This document shows, one piece after another, positions 8,012 through 17,871 of a stretch of DNA of 64,000 bases. Where the stretch lies: contig NZ_QEIO01000017.1 of NCBI RefSeq assembly GCF_003336425.1, positions 1 through 64,000 on the forward strand, written 5' to 3'. Positions within the stretch are counted from its first letter, which is position 1. Each line of letters opens with the position of its first letter. The DNA comes from Marinitenerispora sediminis (GTDB lineage Bacteria; Actinomycetota; Actinomycetes; Streptosporangiales; Streptosporangiaceae). The notes under the pieces were generated by a model that made no database searches, was not told the DNA's origin, and worked only from the letters and a program-made list of their open reading frames with translations. The translations under genes were made by a program, and so were the position numbers.

Positions 8012-10663
8012 ATGAGTAGTGCGGGAAACGGGAAGCCGGAACAGACCCCGACCGCGTCCGCCATGCGGCGCGCCCTGGCACGGGCGCGGGACGGCAAGGC
8101 GCTCGACGCGACCGAGGCGGAGGTGCTGCTGCACGCGAGGGGATCCGACCTCGACACGCTCCTGGAGTACGCCGGGCGGGTGCGCGACGCCGGCCTGGAG
8201 GCGGCCGGCCTGCCCGGCGTCATCACCTACAGCCGCAGCGTCTTCATCCCGCTGACCCGGCTGTGCCGGGACCGCTGCCACTACTGCACCTTCGCGACCG
8301 TCCCCGGCGACCTCCCCGCGCCCTTCCTGTCGCCGGACGAGGTACTGGAGATCGCCCGCCGGGGCGCCGCCATGGGCTGCAAGGAGGCGCTGATCACCCT
8401 GGGCGACCGTCCCGAGGACCGCTGGTCGGCGGCCCGGCGGTGGCTGGACGAGCAGGGCTACGACGACACGCTCTCCTACGTGCGTGCCGTGGCGGTCATG
8501 GTGCTGGAGGAGACCGGGCTGCTGCCGCACCTCAATCCCGGCGCCATGAGCTGGTCGGACCTGCAGCGGCTGAAGCCGGTGGCGCCGTCCATGGGCATGA
8601 TGCTGGAGACCACCTCCGAGCGGCTGTTCACCGAGCGGGGCGGGGCGCACTTCGGCAGCCCCGACAAGGACCCGGCGGTGCGGCTGCGGGTCCTGGAGGA
8701 CGCCGGCCGCTGCGGCGTGCCCTTCACCAGCGGCATCCTCATCGGGATCGGCGAGACCGTCGCCGACCGCGCCGAGTCGGTCTTCGCGCTGCGCCGGATC
8801 GCCCGCGAGTACGGGGGCCTCCAGGAGGTCATCGTGCAGAACTTCCGCGCCAAGCCCGGCACCGCGATGATGCACCGCCCCGACGCCGACCTGACGGAGC
8901 TGGCCGCCACCATCGCGGTGACCCGGCTCGTGATGGGCCCGCGCGCCCGGGTGCAGGCCCCGCCCAACCTGATCGGGGACGAGTACGCGCTGATGCTGCG
9001 CGCCGGGGTCGACGACTGGGGCGGCGTCTCGCCGGTGACCCGCGACCACGTCAACCCCGAGCGGCCCTGGCCGCAGATCGAGGAGCTGGCCGCTCACACC
9101 GCGCGGGCCGGCTTCGAGCTGCGGGAGCGGCTGTGCGTCTATCCCGAGTACGTCCGCCAGGGCGAGCCGTGGCTGGACCCGCGGCTCCTCGGGCACGTGG
9201 CCGCGCTCGCCGACCCCGCCACCGGCCTGGCCCGCCCCGACGCGGTCGCGACCGGACGGCCCTGGCAGGAGCCGGAGGCGGGCGCGTCCGCCTCCGGGCG
9301 GACCGACCTGCACGTCGCGGTGGACACCGAGGGGCGGACCGGCGACCGGCGCGGCGACTACGACGCCGTCTACGGCGACTGGGACCGGCTGCGCGAGCGC
9401 GCCGCCCGGTCCGCTCCCGGCACCGGGGCGCCGCGCCGCTTCGACCCGGACGTCCGGGCCGCCCTGCGGCACGCCGAGAGCGACCCCGCCGGCCTGAGCG
9501 ACGAGCAGGCGCTCGCCCTGCTGCACGCCGACGGCCCCGAGCTGGCGGAGCTCGCGGCCCTCGCCGACGGCGTGCGCCGCGACGCGGTGGGCGACGACGT
9601 CACCTTCGTGGTGACCCGCAACATCAACTTCACCAACGTCTGCTACACCGGCTGCCGGTTCTGCGCCTTCGCCCAGCGGCGCACCGACGCCGACGCCTAC
9701 ACGCTCTCGCTGGACCAGGTCGCCGACCGGGCCGCCGAGGCGTGGCAGGCCGGAGCCACCGAGGTGTGCATGCAGGGCGGCATCCACCCCGACCTGCCGG
9801 GAACGGCCTACTTCGACATCGCGCGGGCGGTCCGGGAGCGGGTGCCCGGCATCCACGTGCACGCCTTCAGCCCCATGGAGGTGGTGAACGGCGCGGCGCG
9901 GACCGACCTGCCGGTCCGCGAATGGCTCGTCCGCGCCCGGGAGGCCGGGCTCGGCTCCCTGCCCGGGACCGCCGCGGAGATCCTGGACGACGACGTGCGC
10001 TGGGTGCTGACCAAGGGCAAACTGCCCACCCGGGCGTGGATCGACGTGATCAGCACGGCGCACGACCTCGGCATCCCCACGACGTCGACCATGATGTACG
10101 GGCACGTGGACACCCCGGAGCACTGGGTGGCGCACATCAAGCTGATCCGGTCGCTCCAGCGGCGCGCCATGGAGCACAACGGCCGGCCCGGGTTCACCGA
10201 GTTCGTGCCGCTGCCGTTCGTGCACACCAACGCCCCGATCTACCTGGCCGGGCTGGCGCGGACCGGCCCGACGGTGCGGGAGAACCGCGCGGTGCACGCG
10301 CTGGCGCGGCTGCTGCTGCACGGCTACGTCGACAACATCCAGTGCTCCTGGGTGAAGCTCACCGACGAGACCTGCCGGCAGCTCCTCACCGGCGGGGTGA
10401 ACGACGTGGGCGGCACCCTCATGGAGGAGACCATCAGCCGGATGGCGGGGTCGAGCAACGGGTCGTACCGGACGATCAGCGACATCGAGGCCATGGTGCG
10501 CCCGACCGGGCGCCCGCTGCGGCAGCGCACCACGCTCTACGGCGAGGTTCCGGCCGAGCGCCGCGCGGCCGCCGCGGCCAGCGACGGTGTGGCCGAGAGC
10601 ATCCGCCGGGCGCGGCGGTCGCTGCCGCTGGTCCAGGACAGCGCGGGCGGGTGCCGCTCGTAG
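8012..10663 (+). CDS. fbiC: 7,8-didemethyl-8-hydroxy-5-deazariboflavin (FO) synthase, CofG-CofH fusion
   Basis: 883 residues with two radical-SAM domains. The first has C85-x3-C89-x2-C92 (CRDRCHYC), the CofG half; the second has C544-x3-C548-x2-C551 (CYTGCRFC), the CofH half. Together they join a tyrosine-derived radical to the ribityl-diaminouracil and close the ring to form FO, the chromophore of coenzyme F420. Fused FbiC is the actinobacterial form; archaea use two proteins. The N-terminal 60 residues and the linker around residues 430-500 (charged, Asp/Arg-rich) are outside the catalytic cores. ATG 8012 is preferred, GTG 8003 is possible. The later F420 genes fbiA and fbiB lie 4-7 kb downstream on the other strand. 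Confidence 0.95.
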   Translation: MSSAGNGKPEQTPTASAMRRALARARDGKALDATEAEVLLHARGSDLDTLLEYAGRVRDAGLEAAGLPGVITYSRSVFIPLTRLCRDRCHYCTFATVPGDLPAPFLSPDEVLEIARRGAAMGCKEALITLGDRPEDRWSAARRWLDEQGYDDTLSYVRAVAVMVLEETGLLPHLNPGAMSWSDLQRLKPVAPSMGMMLETTSERLFTERGGAHFGSPDKDPAVRLRVLEDAGRCGVPFTSGILIGIGETVADRAESVFALRRIAREYGGLQEVIVQNFRAKPGTAMMHRPDADLTELAATIAVTRLVMGPRARVQAPPNLIGDEYALMLRAGVDDWGGVSPVTRDHVNPERPWPQIEELAAHTARAGFELRERLCVYPEYVRQGEPWLDPRLLGHVAALADPATGLARPDAVATGRPWQEPEAGASASGRTDLHVAVDTEGRTGDRRGDYDAVYGDWDRLRERAARSAPGTGAPRRFDPDVRAALRHAESDPAGLSDEQALALLHADGPELAELAALADGVRRDAVGDDVTFVVTRNINFTNVCYTGCRFCAFAQRRTDADAYTLSLDQVADRAAEAWQAGATEVCMQGGIHPDLPGTAYFDIARAVRERVPGIHVHAFSPMEVVNGAARTDLPVREWLVRAREAGLGSLPGTAAEILDDDVRWVLTKGKLPTRAWIDVISTAHDLGIPTTSTMMYGHVDTPEHWVAHIKLIRSLQRRAMEHNGRPGFTEFVPLPFVHTNAPIYLAGLARTGPTVRENRAVHALARLLLHGYVDNIQCSWVKLTDETCRQLLTGGVNDVGGTLMEETISRMAGSSNGSYRTISDIEAMVRPTGRPLRQRTTLYGEVPAERRAAAAASDGVAESIRRARRSLPLVQDSAGGCRS

Positions 10664-10671
10664 CCGCACGG

Positions 10672-10711
10672 CCGCGAGGGGCCCGCGCACGCGGCCCGGG
10701 CCCCTTCGCGG
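10672..10711. terminator. Bidirectional hairpin between fbiC and the DUF1266 gene
   Basis: CCGCGAGGGGCCCG (10672-10685) pairs with CGGGCCCCTTCGCGG (10697-10711), with one bulged T and an 11-base loop. No U-tract follows. It lies between two convergent genes. Confidence 0.6.
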
Positions 10712-10723
10712 TGGCATCGGCGG

Positions 10724-11563
10724 CTACATCGCCCAGGGCAGGTGCAGCCACGGGCTCTGCGGGTTGCCCATGAGCGCGTGGTGGGCGGCGACCGACTCCG
10801 TGTAATAGGGCCCGTACTCGCCGTCGTCGAAGCGGAGCACCCGCCCCATGAGGTAGCTCGTGGACAGATCGGGCCAAGAGGTGAAGTAGCGCCGGCACTG
10901 CTCACCGGCCCGCATCACGTACCACTCGGCGGTGCGCGGGTCGGTGAACTCCGCGTGCACGCCCCAGCGGGCCATGTTGACCGCCCGCCCGAAGTCGTAG
11001 CCGATCATGTGGGTGACGAACGCTCCGGGCGGCAGCACGCCGTCGGCGACCATCCGCTTCTCGTAGTCGAGGATGCTCCCGGCGGTGCCGAGCAGCTGCT
11101 GGTAGACGTCGTTGCCGCGGCCGTTGTGCGTGCACCAGCGCTCGATGGCGGCCCGCCAGGTGCCGGCGTCCACCGGGCCGCCGTACTGGTGGGCGAGCTG
11201 GCGGCGCATCCCCAGCAGCAGGGTGGCGGCGTCGTCGCTGCTGTCGTCGTCCAGCAGCCGCTCCAGGGTCTGCCGCCACTCCTCGACGTTGGTGACCCCC
11301 CAGCTCTCGCGCAGCATGTCGCGCTTCTGCTGCGGGCCGCAGCACGAGCAGGACTTCACGATGGTGTTCCACGGGGCCTGGTTGTTGACGGCCATGGGCG
11401 CGCCGCACGCGAAGGCGTGCGCCATGGGGCCGTGGAAGTAGCCGTAGGGCTCCGCCAGCACGTCGGGCAGCTGGTTTCCCTGGTCGCGTCGGAACGAAAA
11501 CGGCACGGCTCCCCCGTAGAGCTGGGCCGCCGGCAGGCGGCTCCGGCGGCGGTGGGCGAGCAC
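10724..11563 (-). CDS. DUF1266 domain protein
   Basis: 279 residues. After a variable Arg-rich start the body contains ESWGVTNVEEWRQTLERLL and later VTHMIGYDFGRAVNMARWG, the usual landmarks of DUF1266 (E. coli YbeR/YbeU-like), a family with no established activity. A short Cys cluster, KSCSCCGPQQKR, precedes the domain and could bind metal. The final third (YVMRAGEQCRRYFTSWPDL) is compact and aromatic. No membrane segment. GTG 11563 gives the longest frame, but no ribosome-binding site is visible there; an internal GTG in GGAVPFSF is possible. It stands alone between fbiC and the antiporter, convergent with fbiC. Confidence 0.7.
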   Translation of the reverse strand: MLAHRRRSRLPAAQLYGGAVPFSFRRDQGNQLPDVLAEPYGYFHGPMAHAFACGAPMAVNNQAPWNTIVKSCSCCGPQQKRDMLRESWGVTNVEEWRQTLERLLDDDSSDDAATLLLGMRRQLAHQYGGPVDAGTWRAAIERWCTHNGRGNDVYQQLLGTAGSILDYEKRMVADGVLPPGAFVTHMIGYDFGRAVNMARWGVHAEFTDPRTAEWYVMRAGEQCRRYFTSWPDLSTSYLMGRVLRFDDGEYGPYYTESVAAHHALMGNPQSPWLHLPWAM

Positions 11564-11618
11564 AGAGGGTACAGCACCGGACGCACCTGTCAGGTCGGGC
11601 GCTTCGGGCGCCGCCGCG

Positions 11619-13199
11619 TCAGTGCGGGCGGTGCGGCTCCTGGAGGTCGAGTTCGCGCTGCAGGGCCTGGAACACCTCGTGGCTGATCTCGCCCTTGCGG
11701 TACAGCCGGGCGAGCGCGGCGCGCTTCGCCGTGCCGAGCTCGTGGCGCAGGAACACTGTGCCCTTGACGTGGTGCAGCGCCGAGTGGTCGCCGCCCGTCA
11801 TGTCGAGCGTCGCCCGGGACTGCCGGACCCGCAGCTTGTACATCTGGCGGTAGGTCTCGGCGGCCAGCGAGTCCACCTGGTCGTCGGCCAGCAGCTCGTC
11901 GATGCGGGTCAGCGCGGCACGGCCCATGGCCACCTCCGCGAGCGCGATCTCGTGCCGGGCCCGGCTGTCCTGGGTCACCCGGAGGCGGCGCAGCACCAGC
12001 GGCAGCGTCATCCCCTGCCCGATCAGGGTCGCCAGCACCACGGCGGCGGCCAGGAAGATCAGTACGTTGCGGTCCTCGAAGGGGGCCGTGCCGATCGTCA
12101 GCGGAAGCGAGAGCGCGATGGCGAGGGAGATCGCGCCGCGCATGCCGCTCCATCCGATGATGGCCCGGTGGCGCACCGGCCCGGGGTCCAGGCGCAGCCG
12201 GCCGGGCAGCAGCCGCATCACCGGGGTGACCGCGATCTCCCACACCAGCCGGACCACCACGGCGGTGCCGATGACCGCGACCGACGTGACCGCCAGTTCG
12301 CCGAGCGGGCGCCCGGCGACGTCGTCCAGTACCTCGTGCATCTGCAGCCCGAGCAGCACGAACAGGACGGACTCCAGGAGCATCACCAGGCCCTGCCAGA
12401 CCGTCCGCCCCGTCACCCGTACCCGGGGCGGCAGGATGCCCTCGCCGCGGGTGCCCAGGAGGAAGCCGGCGACGACCGCCGAGAGCACGCCGGAGAACCC
12501 CATCAGCTCGGCCGGGATGTAGGCGACGAACGGGGTGACCAGCGACACCACCAGCTGGGTATTGCCGTCGTGCAGCCGGCTCCGCGACCACATCACGAGC
12601 TTGGCGACGAGCAGGCCGAACGCGACCCCGCCGAGCACCACCTTGACGAGCTCCAGGACACCGTCGCCGAAGGTGAGCGGCGTCGTCATGGCGGTGACGG
12701 CCAGGCCGAACATGGTGAGGGCGACGCCGTCGTTGATCAGGCTCTCGCCCTCAAGGATGGTGACCACCCGGCGCGGCGCGCCCACCCGCCTGAGCACGGC
12801 CGAGGCGGCCACCGCGTCCGTGGGGGCGACGGCGGCGCCGAGCGCGATCGCGGCCGGCCAGTCGGTGTGCGGCAGCAGCACGAAGGTCGCGACGGCCACG
12901 GCGAGCGCCGTCACCAGGGTCATCCCCACGGCGAGCGCCACGATGGGGCGCGCCTCCGCGCGCATCTCCCGGGGCGAGGAGAAGAACGCGGCGTTGTAGA
13001 TGAGGGGCGGGAGGAAGACCAGCAGCACGACCTCCGGCGAGACGTGCACCTCGCGCATCCCCGGCAGGAAGCTCACCGCGAACCCGAGCGGGACGAGCAC
13101 GATCGCGTCCGGCAGCCGCAGCCGGGGCGCGAGCAGCCGGCCGACGAGCACCACGAGAACGACGAGCAGCCCAGCGAGGATGTATTCGTCTTCGGTCAA
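11619..13199 (-). CDS. CPA1-family sodium/proton antiporter
   Basis: 526 residues. About 12 hydrophobic segments fill residues 5-415, with the family landmarks FLPPLIYNAAF, ALGAAVAPTDAVAAS and EGESLINDGVAL; the ND pair in the last is the cation/proton exchange site of CPA1 proteins. The cytoplasmic C-terminal tail (about 110 residues) is helical and charged, typical of bacterial NhaP/YjcE-like members. The protein should exchange sodium or potassium for protons at the plasma membrane. The start is TTG 13199, giving the natural MTEDEYILAG N-terminus; no strong Shine-Dalgarno site is seen. It is co-directional with fbiB-fbiA upstream, 82 bases away. Confidence 0.9.
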   Translation of the reverse strand: MTEDEYILAGLLVVLVVLVGRLLAPRLRLPDAIVLVPLGFAVSFLPGMREVHVSPEVVLLVFLPPLIYNAAFFSSPREMRAEARPIVALAVGMTLVTALAVAVATFVLLPHTDWPAAIALGAAVAPTDAVAASAVLRRVGAPRRVVTILEGESLINDGVALTMFGLAVTAMTTPLTFGDGVLELVKVVLGGVAFGLLVAKLVMWSRSRLHDGNTQLVVSLVTPFVAYIPAELMGFSGVLSAVVAGFLLGTRGEGILPPRVRVTGRTVWQGLVMLLESVLFVLLGLQMHEVLDDVAGRPLGELAVTSVAVIGTAVVVRLVWEIAVTPVMRLLPGRLRLDPGPVRHRAIIGWSGMRGAISLAIALSLPLTIGTAPFEDRNVLIFLAAAVVLATLIGQGMTLPLVLRRLRVTQDSRARHEIALAEVAMGRAALTRIDELLADDQVDSLAAETYRQMYKLRVRQSRATLDMTGGDHSALHHVKGTVFLRHELGTAKRAALARLYRKGEISHEVFQALQRELDLQEPHRPH

Positions 13200-13281
13200 G
13201 CGCGCCCCCGGCCCCCGGATCCACCTCCGTGCCCCGGCCCCTCGGTGTCGTCCCTCTCTTCGACTCTACGCCGCCGGCACG

Positions 13282-14559
13282 CTAGCGCACCTCGATGAAC
13301 GCCTCCGGGTCCCGGGGCGGCCGGTCGCGCGGCGGCGCCGCCGGATGCCCCACCGCCACGGCGCCCATGGGCCGCCACCCGGCGGGCAGCGCCAGCACGT
13401 CCCGGACCGTGTCGGGGCAGAACAAGGTCGAGGAGACCCAGGCCGACCCCAACCCCTCGACGGCCAGGCCGACGAGCAGGTTCTGCACGCCGGCGCCCAT
13501 GGCCACCAAGAACATCGCCTGCTCGGCGGCGGCGCGCCGCTCGTCGGGATAGGGGTGGGCGCCCTCGGCGACCAGGCACGGAACGACGAGGTAGGGGGCG
13601 CGGCGCAGCACGTCGCCGCGGCGGGTCCGCCGGGCGATCGCGTCCTCGGCGAGACCGTCGGCCCGCAGGTCGGCCACCCAGGCGTCCAGCATGGCGTCGA
13701 GCAGCCGCTTGCGGGTCTCGGCGGACTCGACCAGCACGAACCGCCACGGCGTGGTGTGGTGCGGGGCAGGCGCGGTCAGCGCAGCGGCGACGGCCCGGCG
13801 CACCGCCTCGGGGTCGACGGGTTCGGCGGTGAACTCCCGGATCGTCCGGCGGGCGGCCGGCACGTCGCGGGACCCGTAGCGGAACAGGTCGGCGTCGGCC
13901 GGACGCACCAGCGCCGCCGCACCCGGGCCGTCGTCCTCGGTCACCAGGTGCGCCAGGCCGCGCAGCACCGCCACCGGCACCCCGGTGAGCTTGCCCTTGA
14001 CCAGCTCGCCCGCGGCGGCGATCTCGTCGGCCACCGCGTTCATCGTGACGTCGAGCACGTTGCCGTGGGTGTCGACGCGGCCGCGCAGGTCCTCCAGCGG
14101 GTGGAGTCCGGCCGCGCCGATGGCGATGTCGGTCTGCCCGACCCGCCATGGCCGGCCGAACGTGTCGGAGACCACGACGGCGACCCGCACGCCCAGCCGC
14201 TCCCGCAGGCCGGCGCGCAGCCGGCGGGCCGAGGCGTCGGGGTCCTCGGGCAGCAGCAGGACGTGTCCGGGCGGGACGTTGGAGGCGTCCACCCCGGCGG
14301 CGGCCATGACCAGGCCGTGGCGGGTCTGCACGATGCGGGTGTCGCCGCGCCGGGCCACCACGCGCACCGTCTCGGCGTCGACCGCCGCCGAGCGCTCCAT
14401 CCGGCGCAGCCGCCCCTCGGCCTTGCTGACCACCTTGGAGGTGACGACCAGGATGTCCCCGTCGCGCGGCGGCGCGGCCGCGGCGATGAGGGCGGCGAGG
14501 TCGTCGCCGGGGCCGATCTCGGGCAGGCCGGTCACTCCGTGCACGCTCAGCTCGGTCAT
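13282..14559 (-). CDS. fbiB: Coenzyme F420:L-glutamate ligase / FMN-dependent reductase fusion
   Basis: 425 residues. Residues 1-245 are the CofE-type ligase ([53 protein letters not shown]) that adds glutamates to F420-0. Residues 250-425 are the nitroreductase-like FMN domain ([38 protein letters not shown]) that in mycobacterial FbiB reduces dehydro-F420-0. The two-domain length is the usual one for FbiB. ATG 14559 overlaps the stop of fbiA (ATGA), so the two are translationally coupled. Confidence 0.95.
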   Translation of the reverse strand: MTELSVHGVTGLPEIGPGDDLAALIAAAAPPRDGDILVVTSKVVSKAEGRLRRMERSAAVDAETVRVVARRGDTRIVQTRHGLVMAAAGVDASNVPPGHVLLLPEDPDASARRLRAGLRERLGVRVAVVVSDTFGRPWRVGQTDIAIGAAGLHPLEDLRGRVDTHGNVLDVTMNAVADEIAAAGELVKGKLTGVPVAVLRGLAHLVTEDDGPGAAALVRPADADLFRYGSRDVPAARRTIREFTAEPVDPEAVRRAVAAALTAPAPHHTTPWRFVLVESAETRKRLLDAMLDAWVADLRADGLAEDAIARRTRRGDVLRRAPYLVVPCLVAEGAHPYPDERRAAAEQAMFLVAMGAGVQNLLVGLAVEGLGSAWVSSTLFCPDTVRDVLALPAGWRPMGAVAVGHPAAPPRDRPPRDPEAFIEVR

Positions 14560-15524
14560 GCGCGCCCCTCCTTCAACTCGACCGCGAGGTCCAGTGCCGC
14601 ACGGGCGATCGCGGCGGTCGCCTCGGGGTCGGACATGTAGAGCGGGCGGGACCGCACGGCGACCCCCGCCACCTCGGTCCCGGCATCGGCGTCGTCCACG
14701 AGCCAGCCGTCCAGCAGGTCCGCGCCGTAGTGCTCGGCCACCGCCTGCGCGGTGGTGGCCACGCCGATCGCGGTCAGGCAGGCGTCGGCCATGCCCCGGA
14801 CGGGAGCGCCCCCGATGATGGGGGAGACGCCGACGACGGTCTTGGCGGCCACCGCGTCGCGGATGCCGGGTACGCCGAGGATGGAACCGACGCTGACCAC
14901 CGGGTTGGAGGGCGGCAGCAGCACGACGTCGGCCGCCTCGATCGCCTCCAGCACGCCGGGAGCGGGCTTGGCGTCGGCCGCGCCGACGCTGACGATCTCC
15001 TCGGCCGGGATCGCGGCGCGGTGCCGCACCCACCACTCCTGGAAGTGGATGGCCCGGCGCCCCTCGCCGTCGGCGACCACGACGTGGGTCTCGACCCGGT
15101 CGTCGGTCATGGGCAGCAGCCGGACGCCCGGGCGCCACCGGTCGCACAGCGCCTCGGTGACCGCCGACAGCGGGTAGCCGGCCGCCATCATCTGCGCGCG
15201 CACGATGTGCGTCGCGACGTCGCGGTCGCCCAGGCCGAACCACTGCGGCCGCATTCCGTAGGCGGCGAGCTCCTCCCGGACGGTGAACGTCTCCTCGGCC
15301 CGGCCCCACCCCTGCTCCTCGTTGATCCCGCCGCCCAGCGTGTACATGACCGTGTCGAGGTCGGGGCAGATGCGCAGACCGAACAGGGTGATGTCGTCAC
15401 CCGTGTTGCCGATGACCGTTATGATCCCGCTGCCCGGGTTGTTCGTCTCCTCGGCCAGGGTCGACCGGAGGCCGCGCAGGAAGCGCGCCCCTCCGATGCC
15501 GCCTGCCAGCACGACTATCCGCAT
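14556..15524 (-). CDS. fbiA: 2-phospho-L-lactate (phosphoenolpyruvate) transferase of F420 synthesis
   Basis: 322 residues. The N-terminus [19 protein letters not shown] is the diagnostic glycine loop of CofD/Fbi[21 protein letters not shown] and [19 protein letters not shown] follow, both family hallmarks. The enzyme transfers the phosphoenolpyruvyl (or phospholactyl) group from a GDP-activated donor to FO, giving dehydro-F420-0 or F420-0. ATG 15524 reproduces the FbiA N-terminus; GTG 15530 two codons earlier is possible. No Shine-Dalgarno site precedes it, so a leaderless mRNA is likely. First gene of fbiA-fbiB. Confidence 0.95.
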   Translation of the reverse strand: MRIVVLAGGIGGARFLRGLRSTLAEETNNPGSGIITVIGNTGDDITLFGLRICPDLDTVMYTLGGGINEEQGWGRAEETFTVREELAAYGMRPQWFGLGDRDVATHIVRAQMMAAGYPLSAVTEALCDRWRPGVRLLPMTDDRVETHVVVADGEGRRAIHFQEWWVRHRAAIPAEEIVSVGAADAKPAPGVLEAIEAADVVLLPPSNPVVSVGSILGVPGIRDAVAAKTVVGVSPIIGGAPVRGMADACLTAIGVATTAQAVAEHYGADLLDGWLVDDADAGTEVAGVAVRSRPLYMSDPEATAAIARAALDLAVELKEGRA

Positions 15525-15863
15525 GGGCACAAGTCTGGCAGGGTGGTGCGGTGTATGTGCCGTGCCCCCATGGGCCGGGGCCGTGCCCCCGCGGTCGCGC
15601 GCGGGAGACGGCGGGCCCGTGCCGCGATCCCCTTCCGGAGCCGCGGAGCCGGCGGCGCCGCGGGGCGCGCGGCGGAGACTCCGTACCGCCGTGCCGCGAG
15701 CGGCCGGTCACCGTTCTGCCGGCCCCGGCGGGACCGACGCTGCCGGGCCGGGCCGAACGGACTGATCGTCCTCTTCTGCGTCTCCCGCCTGATTCACTGA
15801 CAACCTGACGATATGCAAAGCTTCCACCGACGCGACAGCGAAGCAGCGGAGGGGAATCCTCTC
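15525..15863. other. Divergent intergenic region between fbiA and the Gln/Tyr-rich membrane protein
   Basis: GC-rich with no supported frame. AT content rises near 15785-15825 (around TTCACTGACAACCTGACGAT), the likely promoter of the rightward gene. A GGAGGGG ribosome-binding site at 15848-15854 lies nine bases before TTG 15864. Confidence 0.4.
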
Positions 15864-17303
15864 TTGAACAACGACACCATCCAACGGTTGCGAGAGCCCG
15901 CCGCGTGGGTGCTGCTCGGCGCCGTGGCCGTGCAGATGCTCGCCGGCCTCATCTACGTCTTCGGATCCGCCGCCGGCTACGGCGGATCCCCGATCCCCGC
16001 GAACGTGGTCTCCCAACGGGAGACCTTCCTCGGCCCCGTCACGGTCGCCATGGTCCTCGCCGCGGTGGCCCTCGTGCTCACCGCGCGCGAGAAGTCCCCG
16101 CGCGTGTTCGGGGTCGTGCTCACCGCCCTCATCCTCCTGGGCGTGGGCGCGGTCTTCGGGATCATCACCCTGATCATGGGCTTCGTCGCCAACGTCTCCG
16201 TGATCGCCAACGGGTTCGGCGACTTCTTCCGCACCGGTGCCCAGCTCGGCGTGCTCGCCTTCGCCGGCCTGGTGCTCGTGCGGGTCTTCGGCGACCAGAA
16301 CCTGGTCCCGCGCGTGCCCCAGCAGGCCGCCGGCCCCTACGGGCAGAGCGGTCCGCAGCCGGGCTACGCCCCGCCGACCGGTGCCCAGCCGTCGTTCGCC
16401 CAGCCCAGCCCGAACCAGACCGGCCAGGGCTACACGCTGGGGGCCCAGGGCTATCAGCAGCCGCAGGACTGGTCCGCCCAGCAGCAGCCCTACGGCGACC
16501 CGAACCAGACCGGTGCCGGCCGCCAGGGCTGGCCGCAGGAGGGCTACGCCCAGCCCAGCGGCGCCCAGCAGCCCTACCCGGCGCAGCAGCCGGAGGGCGC
16601 CGCCGACCCCGCGGCGCAGCAGGGCCAGACGGGCTACTCCACGACCGGGGGCCAGCAGCCCTACGGGCAGCAGTACGGGCAGGCGGCCGGCTACGGCCAG
16701 ACCGGCGGGCAGCAACCGCAGGACTGGAGCTCCGCGTCCCCGGCGGAGTCCGCCCAGCAGCCCTACGGCCAGCCGCAGCAGCCGCCCTACGCGGGCCAGC
16801 CCGGCTACTCCGAGACCGGCGCGCAGCAGGCCGGGTACGGCTACGGCTCCGCGACCCCCGGCTACGGCGCGTCCGGAGAGCAGGCCGGGTACGGCGAGTC
16901 GCCGTACGCGGGCCAGCAGTCCGGCGGGTCGGACGCGGGCGTGCCCGGCTACGGGTCCGCCGACTCCGAGGCGACCATGGTGCAGCAGCCGGTCGCGGGC
17001 AACACCGGTGCGTTCCCGACGGAGCCGCCGGCGGCCCAGCACAGCGAGCGGGCCGCGCAGGACGCCATCCAGTACGGCTGGTACCAGCAGGGGTCCGGCG
17101 GGCAGGCGCAGGGCGACCAGGGCGACTCCGAGGCCACCATGCGGGTCGAGCCGGGCTACGGCGCGCAGTACGGTGCCCCCGGCTCCTACCCCGGCCAGCC
17201 GCACGAGACCCCCGGCACCTACGGCGGCGATCAGCAGCGACGCGCCGGCTCCGAGCACGACGAGCGCCCGCAGGGCTGGTACCGGGACGACGACCGCCGC
17301 TGA
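15864..17303 (+). CDS. Four-helix membrane protein with a long Gln/Pro/Gly/Tyr-rich cytoplasmic tail
   Basis: 479 residues. Hydrophobic segments lie near residues 13-32, 55-73, 82-110 and 128-150; everything after about residue 155 is low complexity, built on repeated Q-Q-P-Y-G, PGYG and S-E-T-G-A-Q-type units with many Tyr. The motif DSEATM occurs twice in the tail (near residues 370 and 420), perhaps a phosphorylation site of the FHA-binding T type. TTG 15864 is chosen because of a strong GGAGGGG nine bases ahead; an in-frame ATG at 15813 has no such site. Function unknown. Similar short membrane domains with disordered tails are found near whiB in actinomycetes. Confidence 0.65.
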   Translation: MNNDTIQRLREPAAWVLLGAVAVQMLAGLIYVFGSAAGYGGSPIPANVVSQRETFLGPVTVAMVLAAVALVLTAREKSPRVFGVVLTALILLGVGAVFGIITLIMGFVANVSVIANGFGDFFRTGAQLGVLAFAGLVLVRVFGDQNLVPRVPQQAAGPYGQSGPQPGYAPPTGAQPSFAQPSPNQTGQGYTLGAQGYQQPQDWSAQQQPYGDPNQTGAGRQGWPQEGYAQPSGAQQPYPAQQPEGAADPAAQQGQTGYSTTGGQQPYGQQYGQAAGYGQTGGQQPQDWSSASPAESAQQPYGQPQQPPYAGQPGYSETGAQQAGYGYGSATPGYGASGEQAGYGESPYAGQQSGGSDAGVPGYGSADSEATMVQQPVAGNTGAFPTEPPAAQHSERAAQDAIQYGWYQQGSGGQAQGDQGDSEATMRVEPGYGAQYGAPGSYPGQPHETPGTYGGDQQRRAGSEHDERPQGWYRDDDRR

Positions 17304-17334
17304 GCCCGCCCACCCCCGACACGCCACGGAAAAC

Positions 17335-17411
17335 GCGTGGTAATCCGCTGAGTCGCCGCGCGCGAACGATGATCCATTGTTTGTTACGTGATATTCAGGG
17401 GATTACCACGC
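17335..17411. repeat. 12-bp perfect inverted repeat upstream of whiB
   Basis: GCGTGGTAATCC (17335-17346) and its exact reverse complement GGATTACCACGC (17400-17411) are separated by 53 bases. The right arm ends seven bases before the candidate -35 at 17419. The layout fits two operator half-sites bound by one regulator with looping, or two separate sites. Confidence 0.7.
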
Positions 17412-17418
17412 AACGTGC

Positions 17419-17448
17419 TTGACGTATAGCGAGACACGCGCGTGTAAT
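17419..17448 (+). promoter_or_regulatory. Candidate whiB promoter
   Basis: TTGACG (17419-17424), 18 bases, then TGTAAT (17443-17448). The spacing and hexamers suit the principal sigma factor. A GACAC (17433-17437), a WhiA-type core motif, lies in the spacer; alone it is weak evidence. Confidence 0.45.
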
Positions 17449-17519
17449 TTCATGGTGTGATTCCACCCTCCCGGGGGCCGAATGGGAGGGTACATCGAGG
17501 GGGGCAATAGGAGGTGCGC

Positions 17520-17807
17520 ATGAGCGAGGTTATCCCGCTGGCGCACGGCGCAGATGAAGATCTGGGCTGGCAAGAACGTGCCTTGTGCGCGCAGACCGAT
17601 CCCGAGGCGTTCTTCCCCGAGAAGGGCGGCTCGACACGGGAGGCGAAGAAGGTCTGCCAGTCGTGCGAGGTGCGAGCGGAGTGCCTGGAATACGCGCTGG
17701 AGCACGATGAGCGCTTCGGTATCTGGGGGGGACTCTCCGAACGCGAGCGCCGCAGGCTCAAGAAAGCGGCCGGTCAGGATTTCGATTTCCTGACGGACAT
17801 GCTGTAG
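17520..17807 (+). CDS. whiB: WhiB-family iron-sulfur transcription factor (WhiB/WhiB2 type)
   Basis: 95 residues. Four cysteines C23, C46, C49 and C55 bind a [4Fe-4S] cluster, and GIWGG at residues 67-71 followed by LSERERRRLKKAA forms the turn and basic DNA-contacting tail. WQERALCAQTDPEAFFPEKG and the position beside fbiA/fbiB identify it as the WhiB/WhiB2 (WhmD) orthologue, needed for septation in sporulating actinomycetes and in mycobacteria. WhiB proteins work with WhiA or the principal sigma factor. ATG 17520 has AGGAGG at 17509-17514; an in-frame GTG at 17514 overlaps that site and is less likely. A strong terminator follows. Confidence 0.95.
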   Translation: MSEVIPLAHGADEDLGWQERALCAQTDPEAFFPEKGGSTREAKKVCQSCEVRAECLEYALEHDERFGIWGGLSERERRRLKKAAGQDFDFLTDML

Positions 17808-17828
17808 CCGGCGGTCACCGCTCGACGC

Positions 17829-17871
17829 GGCCCGCGCTCCGGACGTTTTGTCCGGGGCGCGGGCCTTTTTT
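17829..17871 (+). terminator. Intrinsic terminator of whiB
   Basis: GGCCCGCGCTCCGGAC (17829-17844) pairs with GTCCGGGGCGCGGGCC (17850-17865) over 16 positions with one T-G wobble, a five-base loop, and T6 (17866-17871). It is the most classical terminator in the window. Confidence 0.9.

Noticed and set aside
6683-10717. 1344-codon open frame on the minus strand (also 4591-7119 and similar long ones)
   Set aside because: Antisense to fbiC and the glycosyltransferase genes. It is Arg/Pro/Gly/His rich without motifs and reflects the GC-skewed third positions of the true genes.
15813-15863. ATG 15813 as start of the Gln/Tyr-rich membrane protein
   Set aside because: In frame but without a ribosome-binding site and close to the presumed promoter; TTG 15864 has GGAGGGG at ideal spacing.
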